Source: Diatrype stigma (taxonomy: Eukaryota > Ascomycota > Sordariomycetes > Xylariales > Diatrypaceae). Taken from it: a DNA stretch of 64,000 bases. Positions 24,761-36,924 of the stretch are shown piece after piece. Under the pieces are notes generated by a model. It had not been told where the DNA came from and did no database searches. It saw only the letters and a list, made by a program, of their open reading frames with translations. Every line of letters begins with the position of its first letter. Within the stretch, counting starts at the first letter, position 1. Location: the NCBI GenBank assembly GCA_022225965.2, contig JAKJXP020000043.1, positions 186,001-250,000 of the forward strand. The letters run 5' to 3'. The position numbers and the translations under genes are program-made.

Positions 24761-26897
24761 TTAATGGGCGCGCGGACCGAACAGCCAGGAACTATAATGC
24801 TCAACTGGAGTCCTCGTCGACAACAACAGGACAAGGCAACGTTGTCTCGAGAGACTCCCCCAGGATACCCACGAAAGTTTCATGCGTAACAGAACATTCG
24901 AGGAGTTTCACCGGGTTCATACACTACACTAGAAGCGGCGCATTGCATTCATTGCGTGTTTTTCTTCTTTCATTTGAGTCTCTGCATAGACTAGGGCACC
25001 AACGTCCTCATTCTTACTCATCGGCATCATCACATCTGATACCATATTTCCGTCTCTTCATTTACAATCTCAACCTTTTAACCCCTCCTTAACGACACTC
25101 GTTTCACGACACTTACGATTCTTGGACATAAAAATTTGCGATACCAGACCGATAATTTTACTTGGTCACAACTCTAGGGTCACGGTCGTCTTGGGGCATC
25201 CACGTCGGTGCCCACCCATTTGTCTTCACTCGTTTGAAAATTTGGCTACGTCGATACCTCAGTCGTTCTTTCAGGGATACCACTCCTTTTTTGTCTATCG
25301 GGTTTCTCCTAGCAGGTATCATCAAACGTCAGTCTTTTTGCTGAGACATCTCTCAGCGTCCTCGGCCATCATATCATTTCAAGGCCGTTCGAACAACAGA
25401 ACCACCCCGACCTTTTACGCGAGACTCGCTGCGATGAATGGACACTTTTTTCTCAACGTCTAGTCACCGTTTCATATTTCCTTTGATTGTCAGAAACTTC
25501 ACTTCCGATACAGTTTCTTCCCTTCCGGGGCTTGCACGGATACGGCGCTAGAATATACTACGGGGCATCTGATTTCAGCGGCGGTCCAAACAGCTGCTTT
25601 CTGTTTTGTCGTTTCCCTTCTTCCTTTATACTTGCAGTCGGAACTTCGCTTCCTTTCTATGTTACACGCCCCTGGTTTCCCACAGGGAACATTGGGGACT
25701 ACCAACCCCATCCCCCCTACAGTCACTTGCGAACTTGCGAGCTAGCTAGTTCGGCAGCATTGGCAGCGATGATGGGAAAGGGCCGTCGTCGTGCGTATAC
25801 GGATGGCTATGCGAATCGAAAGTTTAGAGAATATACCCCACGCATCTTGGCCACCCGGGCCTCACTGGAAAGCAGCTGCAAATCGCGTTCGAAGACAACA
25901 GCATCAGCATGAGCATGAGCATAGCATAGCATAGCGCGCCTTGCTTTGCTGCGGCGTGGGGAAGCGGACCTGGAAAGCATGGCGGCCGACCGGTCGGTTG
26001 TATTGGCCGTCGAAATGCTGGGCGGGTGGTAGGGAGAGAAGAGGAAAGGAAAATAGCGAGCGCGTAGGAGAGAGCAAAGAGAGAGAGGGGGGGGTGGCAG
26101 AGAAGCGTGTGGTGGTGAAAAGAGTGGTTGAAAGGAAAGAGCAGTGGCCAACAGAGCAGGGCTGGATAGAGCAAGCAACCAAGCAGAGTAGGGTAGTTAT
26201 ATAACCTAGCAGGGGCGAAAGCTGATAGAGCCGTTGACTTGACTTGACTTGACTTGACTTGTCTTGACTTGTCTTATCTTCCCTTCCGATCTTCCTACCA
26301 AGTGAGTGCAGTGAGTGAGCCTATGTACCTGGTAACTTTGAACTATACCTTACGTGAAGTATTTCATATTGAAAGGCAGTTTCGCCCTGTTCTACGTGGA
26401 GGCTATCAGTTTCGAGGCTGTGCTTGCTGTATTTGTCTAGGTACCTAAGTAGAAATCCGCTGATAATTATAGATACCGACTGCCGGACATCGATATAGTC
26501 AGTCAGTGTCAAGCTTTGCCCAGGATTATTCCCAATACATAAGTAAGTACTTAAGTGAGTAGGTATGTAGCTAGGGCTATGTCCTGGGACGGCCCGGACC
26601 GGCACCCTCCGCATATTGCCTCTTCGAGACACAACCAACGAGACACGGGGCCTACCTGCGTACTTGGGTAGATGCCACAAGGTTATGACTATGTCTTCAG
26701 AAGCCCTCTATCTACCTGCCTGCGTAATTCTCCCGTCTAACTAAACACAAATAGTTGATAATCAGACCCAGCCCTTTCTTCAGTAACTAACCAGGGGCTT
26801 TGAGATCCAAGGTATAATATCGACGGTCGTGTATACGTATATATAGGTAGCTATACTGCAGATTCCGAGCTTCCAATACACGGGGAAGGAATATACG
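24761..26897. other. Intergenic region after Cdc24, no gene seen
   Basis: The 3' region of Cdc24 grades into the promoter of the next gene. A purine-rich stretch lies at 26030-26150 and a TTGAC pentanucleotide array (about eight imperfect copies) at 26234-26277. ORFs up to 141 codons exist (for example 25487-25912) but look like ordinary noncoding sequence. Confidence 0.5.
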
Positions 26898-27722
26898 ATG
26901 CTATTATCTCTCCCGACCCCGAGATCCGCCGCGGCGGTGTTGGTGGCGACCACGCTCACCCTGGCCCTGGTGAGGACGGCGAGCGCGAAGCCAGAGCAGA
27001 TCCGCGCCGTGCAGGACCCGATCTTCCACCTGTACTTACAGGCGTATCCGCAGGATCGTGAGTTCATTCCTTTCTTTTCTTCATCCTTTCTTGTTCCCGT
27101 TCCGCTCCCCCCCCCTTTCTGTCCATCAATTATCTTAGGTGCTAGCTGGCTGGCAAACAGGGGGTGGGGCAATGGGACAAACAGAAGGGAAAGAAATAAA
27201 AAGACAACTAAAAACAACGGAAGAATACTAAAGAAAGGGCACGCCACTAAACAATCAATATGAAATTGTAGCCACAATCCCCGTAATGGGCCCCGAGTCG
27301 GACAGCGAGTACTTCGACATCACCACCTCGATCCAGAGCACCAACACCAGCATGTACCTGAACATCGCGGACGATGGCGATGCCGCCGCGTCGTACAAGA
27401 CGCTCGTGTTCGGCGAGGCGGGCGACACGAGCGGCTGGGGGCTCGAGGGTATGTTCTTCCCCCCACCCCCCCTAGCCTCTCCACCCCGGTATAGGTAGTT
27501 GTTTTGCTGACAGACAATCGCAAATCGCCTGCTCTCCCTCCCCCAATGGCAGGAGATACCATCATCACCACGACGGACAGCAGCTGGGGCCGCCAGCTCA
27601 ACTTCCTGGCCTGCCAGCTCGAGGGCGACTACTGGCAGGTGTACTTGCAGACGGGCAGCGAGACGCCGAGCGGGCGCACGTGTTCGAACTACCAGACTTT
27701 GCACCTGCCCTGTCTGTGTTGA
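26898..27722 (+). CDS. Small secreted protein, 168 residues
   Basis: Three exons (26898-27057, 27272-27448, 27553-27722) give 168 residues. A signal peptide is clear: a hydrophobic core (AAAVLVATTLTLALV) and a likely cleavage after ASA near residue 30. The mature part of about 138 residues starts KPEQIRAVQDPIFHLYLQA. It has four cysteines (ACQ, RTCSN, and LPCLC at the extreme C-terminus), an NTS glycosylation sequon and many Ser/Thr/Tyr. Similar uncharacterised secreted proteins are, as I recall, widespread in ascomycetes; no enzymatic motif is visible. A role outside the cell (wall surface or effector-like) is possible but unsupported. Introns are 214 and 104 bp with GTGAGT and GTATGT donors. 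Confidence 0.8.
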
Positions 27723-28521
27723 GCTGTAGCGGTAGCTGTAGCTGGACCGAACGGAGGTTTTGAGAGAGAGCTTCGTCGGTAACTAGCTGGTGCGCGGTGG
27801 AGAGTAGGGGGGAAGTACTCTAGGCGAGACTGGATGGGCGAACAGGGGCTTCCGTGGGGGTGGAGATAACCTACCTACCTACTTGCTTGTGTATATATGT
27901 TTGAAAAAGTCATGGGCCGTACATAATTGACTGAAAATCATGACCTGAGATTCTTGAGGGTTGGCATGCCGAGTTGCTTCGTGAATGGGGGCCTTGTTTT
28001 ATTATTTCGTTTTACATATGTACAGGTTCTGCGGAGATGGCATGTATGTAATTACATGGCATATTCCCCCTTCCCGCTCAGACCGAACGCCACCCTTGAT
28101 GCATATCTATGAGCCCCCTCCCTTTTTCATCATCGTACATGCGAATGCAAATGCACATCTTCGTATTTGGGTGTTGTGTTGGTGGTCGGTGTGTGTTGTC
28201 GTATAGGTAACGAACGGGTGTACAGTTTGGGTACCAAGGCTATGATGGTCATGGAAGTCCTCTTTCTACTGTCGTCTTTCGCTATTTCCAGAGACTTCTC
28301 TGCACTGCAATGCAGTCGCAATCCAATGTAGTCAGTCTCAGTCTCGCTCTCGCTCGTCGAGGATGGCGTTCAGGCAAGTCATATCGATACAAGCCCGTCC
28401 CGGATTTCGTACTCAGTCCTAAAAGAAAACCCCAGAGACGGGGGGGCTTCTTTTCCTGATTCGAGAACATGCCCTCTCCTTTCCGTCTTTCTTTCTTTCT
28501 TTTTTTATCATTTTTACGTGA
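27723..28521. other. Convergent intergenic region
   Basis: Lies between the 3' ends of the secreted-protein gene (plus) and mrp10 (minus). It should hold both terminator regions. No gene or repeat seen apart from a short CTACCTACCTAC run near 27873. Confidence 0.5.
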
Positions 28522-28939
28522 TTATTTGCACCCCTTCCTCTTCTTGCCCCCCTTCGACGCCGGCTGGGTCAGCCTGTCCTTGAAGCGCATCAGATGGTAG
28601 TTGACGTCGCTGCCCTTCGGGGGCTTCTGTTGCGGGCCGTCCATGCAGGCCCGCAGCGCCTGCTCGACCTGGGCGCATCCGGCCGTGTTGTATCCCGCCG
28701 AGGCCCAGCATGCTGTATTTTTTGGCCTCCAGTTAGTTGCTTAGTTGCGTGAGTGGGTAGGTGGTTGAATGCCTCAATCGTAGTGCATCATTATCATCAT
28801 CATCATCATCATAGCATCGTCACGTACCCAAGACCGAGGACATGACGGCCACGCACGGCCGCTCGGGTATGCCGTTCGGGTGGCGGATCCGCAGAACCCT
28901 CAGCGGGGGGAGGCGCATCGGCTTCTGGGAGGCCGACAT
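28522..28939 (-). CDS. mrp10: Mitochondrial small-subunit ribosomal protein Mrp10 (CHCH domain)
   Basis: Component of the mitochondrial 37S ribosomal subunit, imported into mitochondria. Two exons (28939-28828 and 28712-28522) separated by a 115-bp intron with GTACGT and TACAG, giving 100 residues. The product has a short basic N-terminus (MRLPPLRVLRIRHPNG) followed by a twin CX9C motif: Cys-(9)-Cys in CVAVMSSVLAC and again in CAQVEQALRAC. Between them is WASAGYNTAGC, typical of Mrp10/CHCHD1. A Lys-rich C-terminus (GGKKRKGCK) ends the protein. Length matches the family. The intron carries an ATC/CAT trinucleotide run (about 28790-28812). Confidence 0.93.
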
Positions 28940-29534
28940 GGTTGTTTTTGCTGTTGTCTTTGTGGTGGTTGTTTCTGCTTGTGTGAGACCGGCACTTCCA
29001 CTTCCAGATTCTCTGAGAAGGTCGAGGAAAGGAACCTACATACAGGCAAGGACGGCACCTGGGGAAGGTAGAAACAGGAATTGTCAATTCGATCCCGATT
29101 GCGGGTTTGTCGATGTCGTCGCTACTGCCGGTTCGACGGACCTTCCAAAAATTTAGCTTAGCTGCCCGTATGTAGCTGCAATTGGGGCTAATCTCAATCG
29201 AGAGCTAGTCTTATCAGTCACGTGGCCTCCCTTTGAGGCTCCTGGTTCTTTTAACCTTTAACCTTTAACCTTCCAAGGTTCCTTCCATTCATTGATTTGA
29301 ATTACATAAGCATATACTTATACTACAGCCCAACACACGGAACTGGCAGATGCCCTTTATGTCTTCTACAACTTCACAGCTTGTCGTGACATACGCAGGC
29401 TGATGTTGCTGTACATGCTATTAGATATTAAATATTTATACAGTGTACTCAGGATGAGTACACAGAATGATGCCATGTCCTAGACTCTCTAGCCTAGCCA
29501 TCCACCACTTCACTACGACTACTACCACTGCTAC
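28940..29534. other. Intergenic region upstream of mrp10
   Basis: Probable mrp10 promoter and the 3' end of the kinase-like gene. Contains a short CTTTAAC tandem (about 29251-29272). No ORF is credible. Confidence 0.5.
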
Positions 29535-31541
29535 TCACGGCGGAGGACCAGAGCCCACACCGCGACGCAGCCTCTGGAACCGCCGCCACGCGCGCCGCGC
29601 CCTCCGTGTCGGCGAAGAGCGCGTGAGGTCGCGCCTCCGGGGGGCCTGCATCTCGCCCTCGGAGTCGGCGTCGTAGACGAACTTCTGGATGAACGCGCGC
29701 ACGGCCGCGTCCGTCTCGTTGGGGCCCTGGTTCCCGAAGTCCTTGTCCGTCAGCGTCCGCACCGCCGTCTGGCACGTCTCCAGCACCTTCTTCAGCGTGG
29801 GGCGGTGCTCCTGCTCCGTGTCCAGGCACCAGTACACGAACGCCTTAAGCGCCGGCGACACGTCCGCCGCCGCCCACTGCGTGTTCGCCAGCGTCACCGT
29901 CTCGCGCCCCGCCTGCCCGTTCGGGTCGTCGTCGGGGTACCGGTACTCGTCCCCGTCGGCGTCGTTGTCCCAGTAGTCCCGGACCTCGCCGAGCATCATT
30001 ATGACCTGTGGATATTAGTGGGTGTTGGGCGAGGAAAGAGGGGTGGAGGGTCGTATATCAGTCACTATAGGTAAGGTATGTGTTGATCGTGTGAGTTTGG
30101 GGGTGGATATGTTGGTAGGTGGGTAAGTAAGGTAGTTATAAGCATATTGAGCGTGTAATTGACTCAACGAAAAAAAAAAAAAAAAAAAAAAAAAAAGAAA
30201 GGGCCGGGGGTGAGGGGGGCGAATTTAGAGATCATGAAAAGGGGCTCGTAGACGACTCACAACTGCGGCTTCTCCGATTTGATTTGCGACTGCAGTCCAT
30301 ATACCCGTCCTGGCAGATTTCGTTAGCACGGTTTATAAGTCAAGTAAGTAGCCATCGGCGATGGAAATATGAAATTTAAGTATGGACTTACTCTGGTTCC
30401 TCTGGTATCGTACGGGATTCGCCGAAGTCGGTCAACTATTTTATATGATATCACGGGTCAGCAATAATACCGCTCGCTCTCTTGCTGCCTACATAGGTAG
30501 GTAGGCTCATAACCTAAGTCGGCCACACAGCCCCTCTCCCGCTCCGTGAATACAACTTATCTCGTCGGAAAGCGCAGCGCACTAATTACACCCAGCCCAG
30601 CTATACCTGGAGCTACTCGGCTACATACCTTGAGGATAGGGGTAAGATCATGCTCCTCGTCTCCCAAGGTAACATCGCCCAGCAGGAGGTTCCCGAAATG
30701 CATGTCGCCGTGTATCATCAGTGTCGGTGTCACGTCGCCCTCCGGTATCTCCTCTCGCCAGATCGTGCCGTCGTTGGAGGCGAAGTTGGGGTTGGTGCTG
30801 CGCTGGGGGTAGGCCATCCCGATCACGGCGCGCGTTACTAGTACCATGGGATCCCAGAGGGTGCAGTTTCAGCTATCTGTCATCATCCTTATGTGCACTG
30901 GGTTGGAGAAGAGTTGGGGAACAATACTCACAGCACAAGAAGAAGCGCCAAAGAACCCGATTCGGCACGACCACCTTCACCTCTTTCTTTTCCTGGTACT
31001 CCTCCATCCGCCCAGAGAACTCGGTCAGGTCGCCGTTGGCGACGTACTCCATGACGACCATCTGGCGCTTCAGCACGCCCGTGTCGAGCCCGAGGTCGAT
31101 CGACGCGATCAGGTGCTCCGAGCCGGCCAGGGCGTCCATCCAGCGTTTCTCGTTGCGCACATCGCCGTCGTACGTCGACTGGGCGGCCGACTTGACCACG
31201 ATACGGCGCTTCATGCGCCCGGACTTGTACTTCTTCTCCCTGTCCTCGCCCTTGTCGTCTTTGCCCGCCTGTCCGCTGCCGCCGCCTTGGTCCTCCACCA
31301 CCTCGTGCTCCGAGAACAGCATCGGCGCCGCGCTCGACCCCGTCGCCAGCGTCCGTATGTACCGGAACCGCGGCGTCGCCGTGAAGAACCGCCGCACCGC
31401 CTCGGCCGACTCCGCGCTTTCCTGACTCGAGTCCCCGCTTTGGTTCGAGCCTTGCGTGTCATCGTCGTCGTCGTCGCCCACGCCCGCCATTTCTACGTCC
31501 ATCTGGCTGCCATAGACGTCGTCGGAGTAATAGGCAGCCAT
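29535..31541 (-). CDS. Protein-kinase-like protein with HGD catalytic loop
   Basis: Five exons read downwards: 31541-30932, 30837-30629, 30435-30392, 30309-30261, 30005-29535, giving 460 residues with phase kept at each junction. An acidic Asp/Ser-rich N-terminus precedes a kinase fold: candidate ATP lysine K117 (RRIVVKSAAQ), hinge-like VVMEYVANGDL, catalytic loop HGDMHFGNLLL (D248, N253) and LTDFGESR (D276). Gly replaces the usual Arg of HRD. The C-terminal lobe ends LKAFVYWCLDTEQEHRPTLKKVLE, then a Cys-poor, Arg-rich tail. All phosphotransfer residues are present, so activity is plausible; substrate unknown. The tiny 44- and 49-bp exons and the TACTAG acceptor at 30838 rest on protein continuity. 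The last intron contains a 27-A run (plus-strand view, 30170-30196). Confidence 0.78.
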
Positions 31542-34500
31542 GTTTGTGGACTACTTGATCTTTCCCAATGATCCCGATAAACTGGCTGACTCGGTTAACA
31601 ACACAAGGGGGGCAGGACCATTTGGGCCCGAACGGATTGTGAGAGGCGGAGTCGTGATTACTATGCTATGCTATGCCAATAGGATGGAATCTTAAAACAG
31701 TATTAGATGGTACGCACGTCATGAGTCTGAATAGTTGCAGGTGGGCTCCGAGTCCTGGTGTTCGATCGATAGTTTCTTTCGAGAGAAACGAAGACATATT
31801 CTCGACTCGGTCAGTCCTCTTTGTTTTGCTAATGGACACTTCCACTACAACACAAAGGAAGGCTGCTTATGTCCCCTTTATCATGACCGGATAATCTTTC
31901 ATTCACTCTCAACTATATACATAATATTCGGCCCCCTTTGTTGCGCACGATAGAGAGATGTTCCAAATTCGACTAGTGTTGCGTCGAGCTACGGGTTCAG
32001 ACTTACGCTGCAATTCAGATTCTCTTAGTCGACGTTGCTCGTAGTTATGACCTATGACCAAACTTCAGTCTGAGTGTCACACATATCTAAGGTCTGCTAT
32101 GTGAGTCGAGGACCAGGAATATCGAAGAGCTTGGGCCATAGTTAGAGATCATGCTTCCCTCCTTCATGGGAGATAGGTCCGTACGTCGGTCAGTCGACGC
32201 TATGAGCTGGGGGTATATATACCGCCCCTTTCGATTCAATGGCGACCTAGTGTACCCAACTGTTACTGAGCTATTTTATAACCCGGACCCCGTTGTTCAC
32301 CATCACAGGCAAATCAGCCTGCTCACGTAGCTCTCTTATAGTTCAAATATACTCCAAGCGATATTCTGGATAGGGGGCTTCAACTCACTTCTATTGCCAA
32401 GACAATGTTAGTTACGACCATGGAATATAGACACTCTAACTGCGGAAATTAGGTAACTTGTGTGAGCCCGGTGGCTTCGCCTTTCTAATATACGGCACGG
32501 ATAGCAACAACACCGTACATATCCCTCTATCTATCACGTAAGCTGACACCAGGCAAGCTTTTCTCACCCACCTTCAGTCTTGGGTGAGTGAAGCCACCTT
32601 AACCAGTCGGCAGGGCAAGCAAGCAAGCAAGGCAACATGGTTTGTCTGCGTACACTAGAAACTAACACAACACAACGTCTATGTAGGCAAAGCTTCTGCT
32701 TGCGCTTAACCCCTGAGCCATCCTTATGTGGGGTAGCTGGAATAGGGATCGTGGACCGGACCGGTCTTCGTTTTCATCAGCACTGCGTTACGGACGGACA
32801 GCTCTTGATTTACAGTAGCCTAGACAAACAGCGTGATGATGATGTATTTACTCGACTCCATGATGATCGTCGGGCACCCGGGGTACCAGCGCTGTGAGGC
32901 TGGAGTTCCCTAGCCAAGGCACACTAGTGGGCTACGCAGCTGGAAATCGTAGCTAGAGTACGTTCGCCCTGGATGGTGAGCTTCGATGGACGCAGCAAGA
33001 TGTAACAATATCCAAACCGCCTTGCGGGCCTGGTGTTTGTGGTGAGTGAAACGTTCATGACCGCCGACACTTATCGCCCGTCAACAGTTTCACTCTACTT
33101 AGGTAACTCACTAACTTGGCAAGTGGATTGGGAATATGCACCTAAAATCTTAGATTGTGGATCGAACCTAGCCTGGGCATTAGATCAAGATGTCCCGTCA
33201 ACTCAACATCCATCTCATCTTCATGCAGACGCTTTCAAGATAGGGAAGATAAGGACAGATCCATAGGACAGACAGACAGATATGACGGGCAGGAGACCCC
33301 ACACCACGTGGTCTCTAGGTGTGATGTTACCACTGCTTGCCTACCAACTCCGACCATCGACTAGTTCAGAAACCGCCATGTTGCACTGGTATTAGTGGGG
33401 GGAAGCTGGTGAGCCGCAAGCTGAAAAGTTCAGGGCAAGAGTGGGCATGGCGATAGGAAGGCAGACAAGGGCACATAATGCACGATGATGCCTTTGGGGC
33501 GGGTGGCTGTCTGGGCAAGCTCTCTTACCTGCTACAAAGGATGGTTGCATCCACAGCCACTCCTTATCAACGAATAGCGGGGAAGATATCGAAGCCTTCT
33601 ATGTCTGGCCTGGCTGCTCATATACGATGCCAGAGACCCGGAACAGACAGACAATACGATGTTCGGACCAGGCTGCTTGAGTGCTGAGGTTTAGGTATCC
33701 CAGACGACAACCGCTGTTGCTTACTTGGGGGCTATGTAAGTGGGTAGGGCGCATGCCGGGCTCCTATTGTTCAAATATGCATAAAGGTTGGTAACGAATT
33801 GATGACGCCCCCGATGAACCCGGAATCTTTCGTCCCAGTCAACCGGGTCTCGTGGGTATTGGGCACGCATGTCATTCAACTGGCTCTTGGGGTTCCGAGT
33901 GGTCGGGTCGACAGGCCAACGTACATATAACAGACAGACGAGTGAGCCTGCATACATAGCCGCAGCAACATTCTTCACGAAGATGGGTCGATGGGATGGA
34001 ATCAAGACCGGCGTGGATAACAGCACGATGGCTGATGGTTTTGGGGCCAACTGCATGCATACTGTACTGGACTGTATATGCGAGCTGCTGCAACGGGCTT
34101 CGTAACTACCGGTATGCACGAGGAGGGGAGACGAAACATGACATCGTTGGAGAACTGGTTGCATAGCATCTAACAAACAAACAAACTTTGTATCGTGCTC
34201 GATAGGGGCATGCGTATGTGTGTGTGTGTGTGTGTGTGTCAGGGTGCGCATAGGGGTGGGTGTCCGAGACTCAGATGTAACCTCACCACTAGGTAGTGTG
34301 GTGGGAGTGGTGGTGTCTCTTGAGATAATGGATAACTATGAGAGATAGATAGATACCGATAACTAGTGAGAATCAACTGCAACCCCTCGGGCACTGCAAC
34401 TTTCCTGAGGGCTTCGTACTATATAGCACTAACTATGTAGCCTTCTCCCCTTTGTGGCTGCTAACTAACCTGTTGGCTGGGCTTGGCTGACCACCCTTCC

Positions 34501-36030
34501 AGCCATTCTCGAATTGTTCTTTTCGATCTTGGATTCTTGGCTAGCCTGCCTCGATAGTAAGTAGCCCATGCAACATCTCATTGCGGTACTTACACATTTT
34601 GGAATCGAGCGGTCGCCTTGCGTGACAGCGCCTTTTTCTTCCCTGCACTCTTTGGAGTATAGCAGAGCGAAATCTCCATGTGTGTCAAGCCCAAATACCG
34701 ATTCAATTCAGTGCCAATAACCCGCCCGTCACACGACAGGGTGAGACAGTAAAGTCAAGAAGGAAGAAAGAGAGCAGATAACCGATCCAGTCAGCTGTGT
34801 AACCCAAGCACAAATATCATAACGACCCCAGGTTACGTTACATGCCAAAAGGGAACGACGAAACGGAATACAATACAGGTTGTGATAGGTAAGCGACGCC
34901 TAGATTCCTTGAAACTAGCTGCTCGAACTGGGAACAATCTCCATTGGACTGAAATGCTCAGCTTCCCTTACTGGAGATAAAAACCCTCCGGTTCAGGTCT
35001 TCCCATCTACTATTTTGTACGTTACGGTTGGGGGCCCTTGTCGCCTCCTGCCGTATCGATACAAGTCCCAGGAAGGATAAAACAATACGGCACAACAACG
35101 AACAACGATAGGTTGCTTATGATTGGGAGGCCAAGGAGGCGTTCGACGTCTAGAGGCCATACCTACTTCTACTACATAGAATCCCATCCTTTTCCCCAGT
35201 TTCCCTAGTTAGGAGCTGCCATGGCCCAAACAGCCAATCACGGGGTTCGAAAGCGAGGGCCTTTCTGGCCTGTGTCACGCTGTGTCTGCGACTCTGGACT
35301 CTTGCGCCCCCTCGTGATCTCCGTAGCGAATCACAGGCCATGCTTCGAATCTCCATTCGGCCCGCCCTTATCGGCAGCCCCAGGAGACTAAATAATTAGT
35401 AGCTGGGAACGGGGTCCATTAGGATCCATCGAGACCCTTGTTTGAGTGTCTGGAGTGTACCGTACCATGCCAATGGTAGCAAAGGGAACCCATCATCATC
35501 GTCAGTCCGTTTCCTTGTGTCGAAAAAGAAAGAAATCGGAAATGTTTCATCCCTTATGTGTGACAGAGGATGGAATGCCGGTGTATCGTGACTGGCTGGA
35601 TGGATAGTTGACAATGTGACCGAGGTGACCTTGAATCTTGACTCTCCAACTCTCCAGATTTACTTCCCCTGAGCAACGCATTGTAGTATTTGTGCATGTG
35701 TGCATGTGTGAGCCACGGCTCTCGTCTACCACAACTAACCACAACAGCCACCAGGCATCGCCCGTAGTCGCTATCTTCGTGACGGCCACTACTCGTAGAT
35801 GACGGCAGCAGTTTGCGCGCGTTCCCACCGTTATCGACGATATCCATCCATTACTACAGCTGATAAAGTAAGTAAGCAAGGAGCTAATAATAGTTGAGTT
35901 CGCCTCGATGCTAAACTATGTCGCTAGCGCTTCCCTGAGCCGGGGCACAAGCTTCAAATCTCCCCCAAACAATTCCTAGAGCGGTTTAGACCACTAGACC
36001 TCGAGTCGTTAATTAATAGGACCCCGTATA
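31542..36030. other. Gene-poor region, no gene seen
   Basis: About 4.5 kb without a convincing gene. Simple repeats: AAGC tandem near 32615-32630 and (TG)n at 34217-34239. A 176-codon minus-strand frame at 33721-34251 starts inside the (TG)n tract and is not supported. Base composition is normal until the LTR element starts. Confidence 0.5.
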
Positions 36031-36061
36031 AGACTGTGCTTCCTGGCCCGGATTCTCCGTA

Positions 36062-36924
36062 CCCGTTGGTCCATGCGGGAAATGGACACCCTAAGCAGAG
36101 CTTAGTTGGGCATTAGTGCTGTAACCTCCCTAGTACTGTAACCAAACCTTTAAATTGTTATAATTAAATAACAAAAAATCCTTTAAAGATGCAATTTGCC
36201 GTCGGAAGATAATTCGGATTTTACGATTCGAATTATATATATATCGTAATAATGCATGCAGTTATTTCCGTAAATACGTAAGGGTTTATAATTTATATAT
36301 TATATAATAACAGTTTTAGCGTAAAATAAAAATGATAAAAATAAACCAAGACCGGAATAATATACGCATTTACGTAATAAAGCGAATAAAGCAAAAACGG
36401 AATTTTTCCGGCTTATATATGAAAAGTTATACGGTATTATATAAATATGTACATTATATAGAAAATTAGCTGGCATATGCTGTATTTTTCGATTTCTAAG
36501 CTAATATATTGAAATTCTTAAATAAAACCTGCAATTTTAAAGGTTTTTTAATTTTTAAAAAATCGTATAAGTATCCTTATTATATAACGCATCTAATTTC
36601 GGAAAGTCTGGAATTTTACCATTTTTATTCGTACTAAAATCGAAGAGTGTTTAATATTATTTTAAAAATCTCAAAAACCTTAAATCTGTATTCTTTATTT
36701 TCGTTATATTACATAACATATATAAAAAATATAAATACGTCCGGTTTTAGATTTTTACTTAAATATCTTCATACCGTTTAAACGAATAAATTATCTTTTA
36801 AATTCATAAAGTTATACAAAAAAACCTAAAGAATTACGGTTTGGTTACAGTACTAGGGAGGTTACAGCACTAATGCCCAACTAAGCTCTGCTTAGGGTGT
36901 TCATTTCCCGCATGGACCAACGGG
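36062..36924. mobile_element. 863-bp inverted-repeat element nested in the left LTR of E3
   Basis: Arms of about 86 bp (36062-36147 and 36839-36924) are reverse complements with a single visible difference (GGACACC against a GAACACC equivalent). Ends are CCCGTTGGTCCATGCGGG. TA flanks both sides (36060-36061, 36925-36926). Removing it with one TA joins CTCCG/TATCC as in the uninterrupted right LTR at 38753-38760. The interior is very AT-rich with no ORF. A Tc1/mariner-type MITE is inferred from the TA site and structure. Confidence 0.82.

Noticed and set aside
33721..34251. 176-codon minus-strand ORF
   Set aside because: Its start lies in a (TG)n repeat and no family features, splice partners or codon bias support it.
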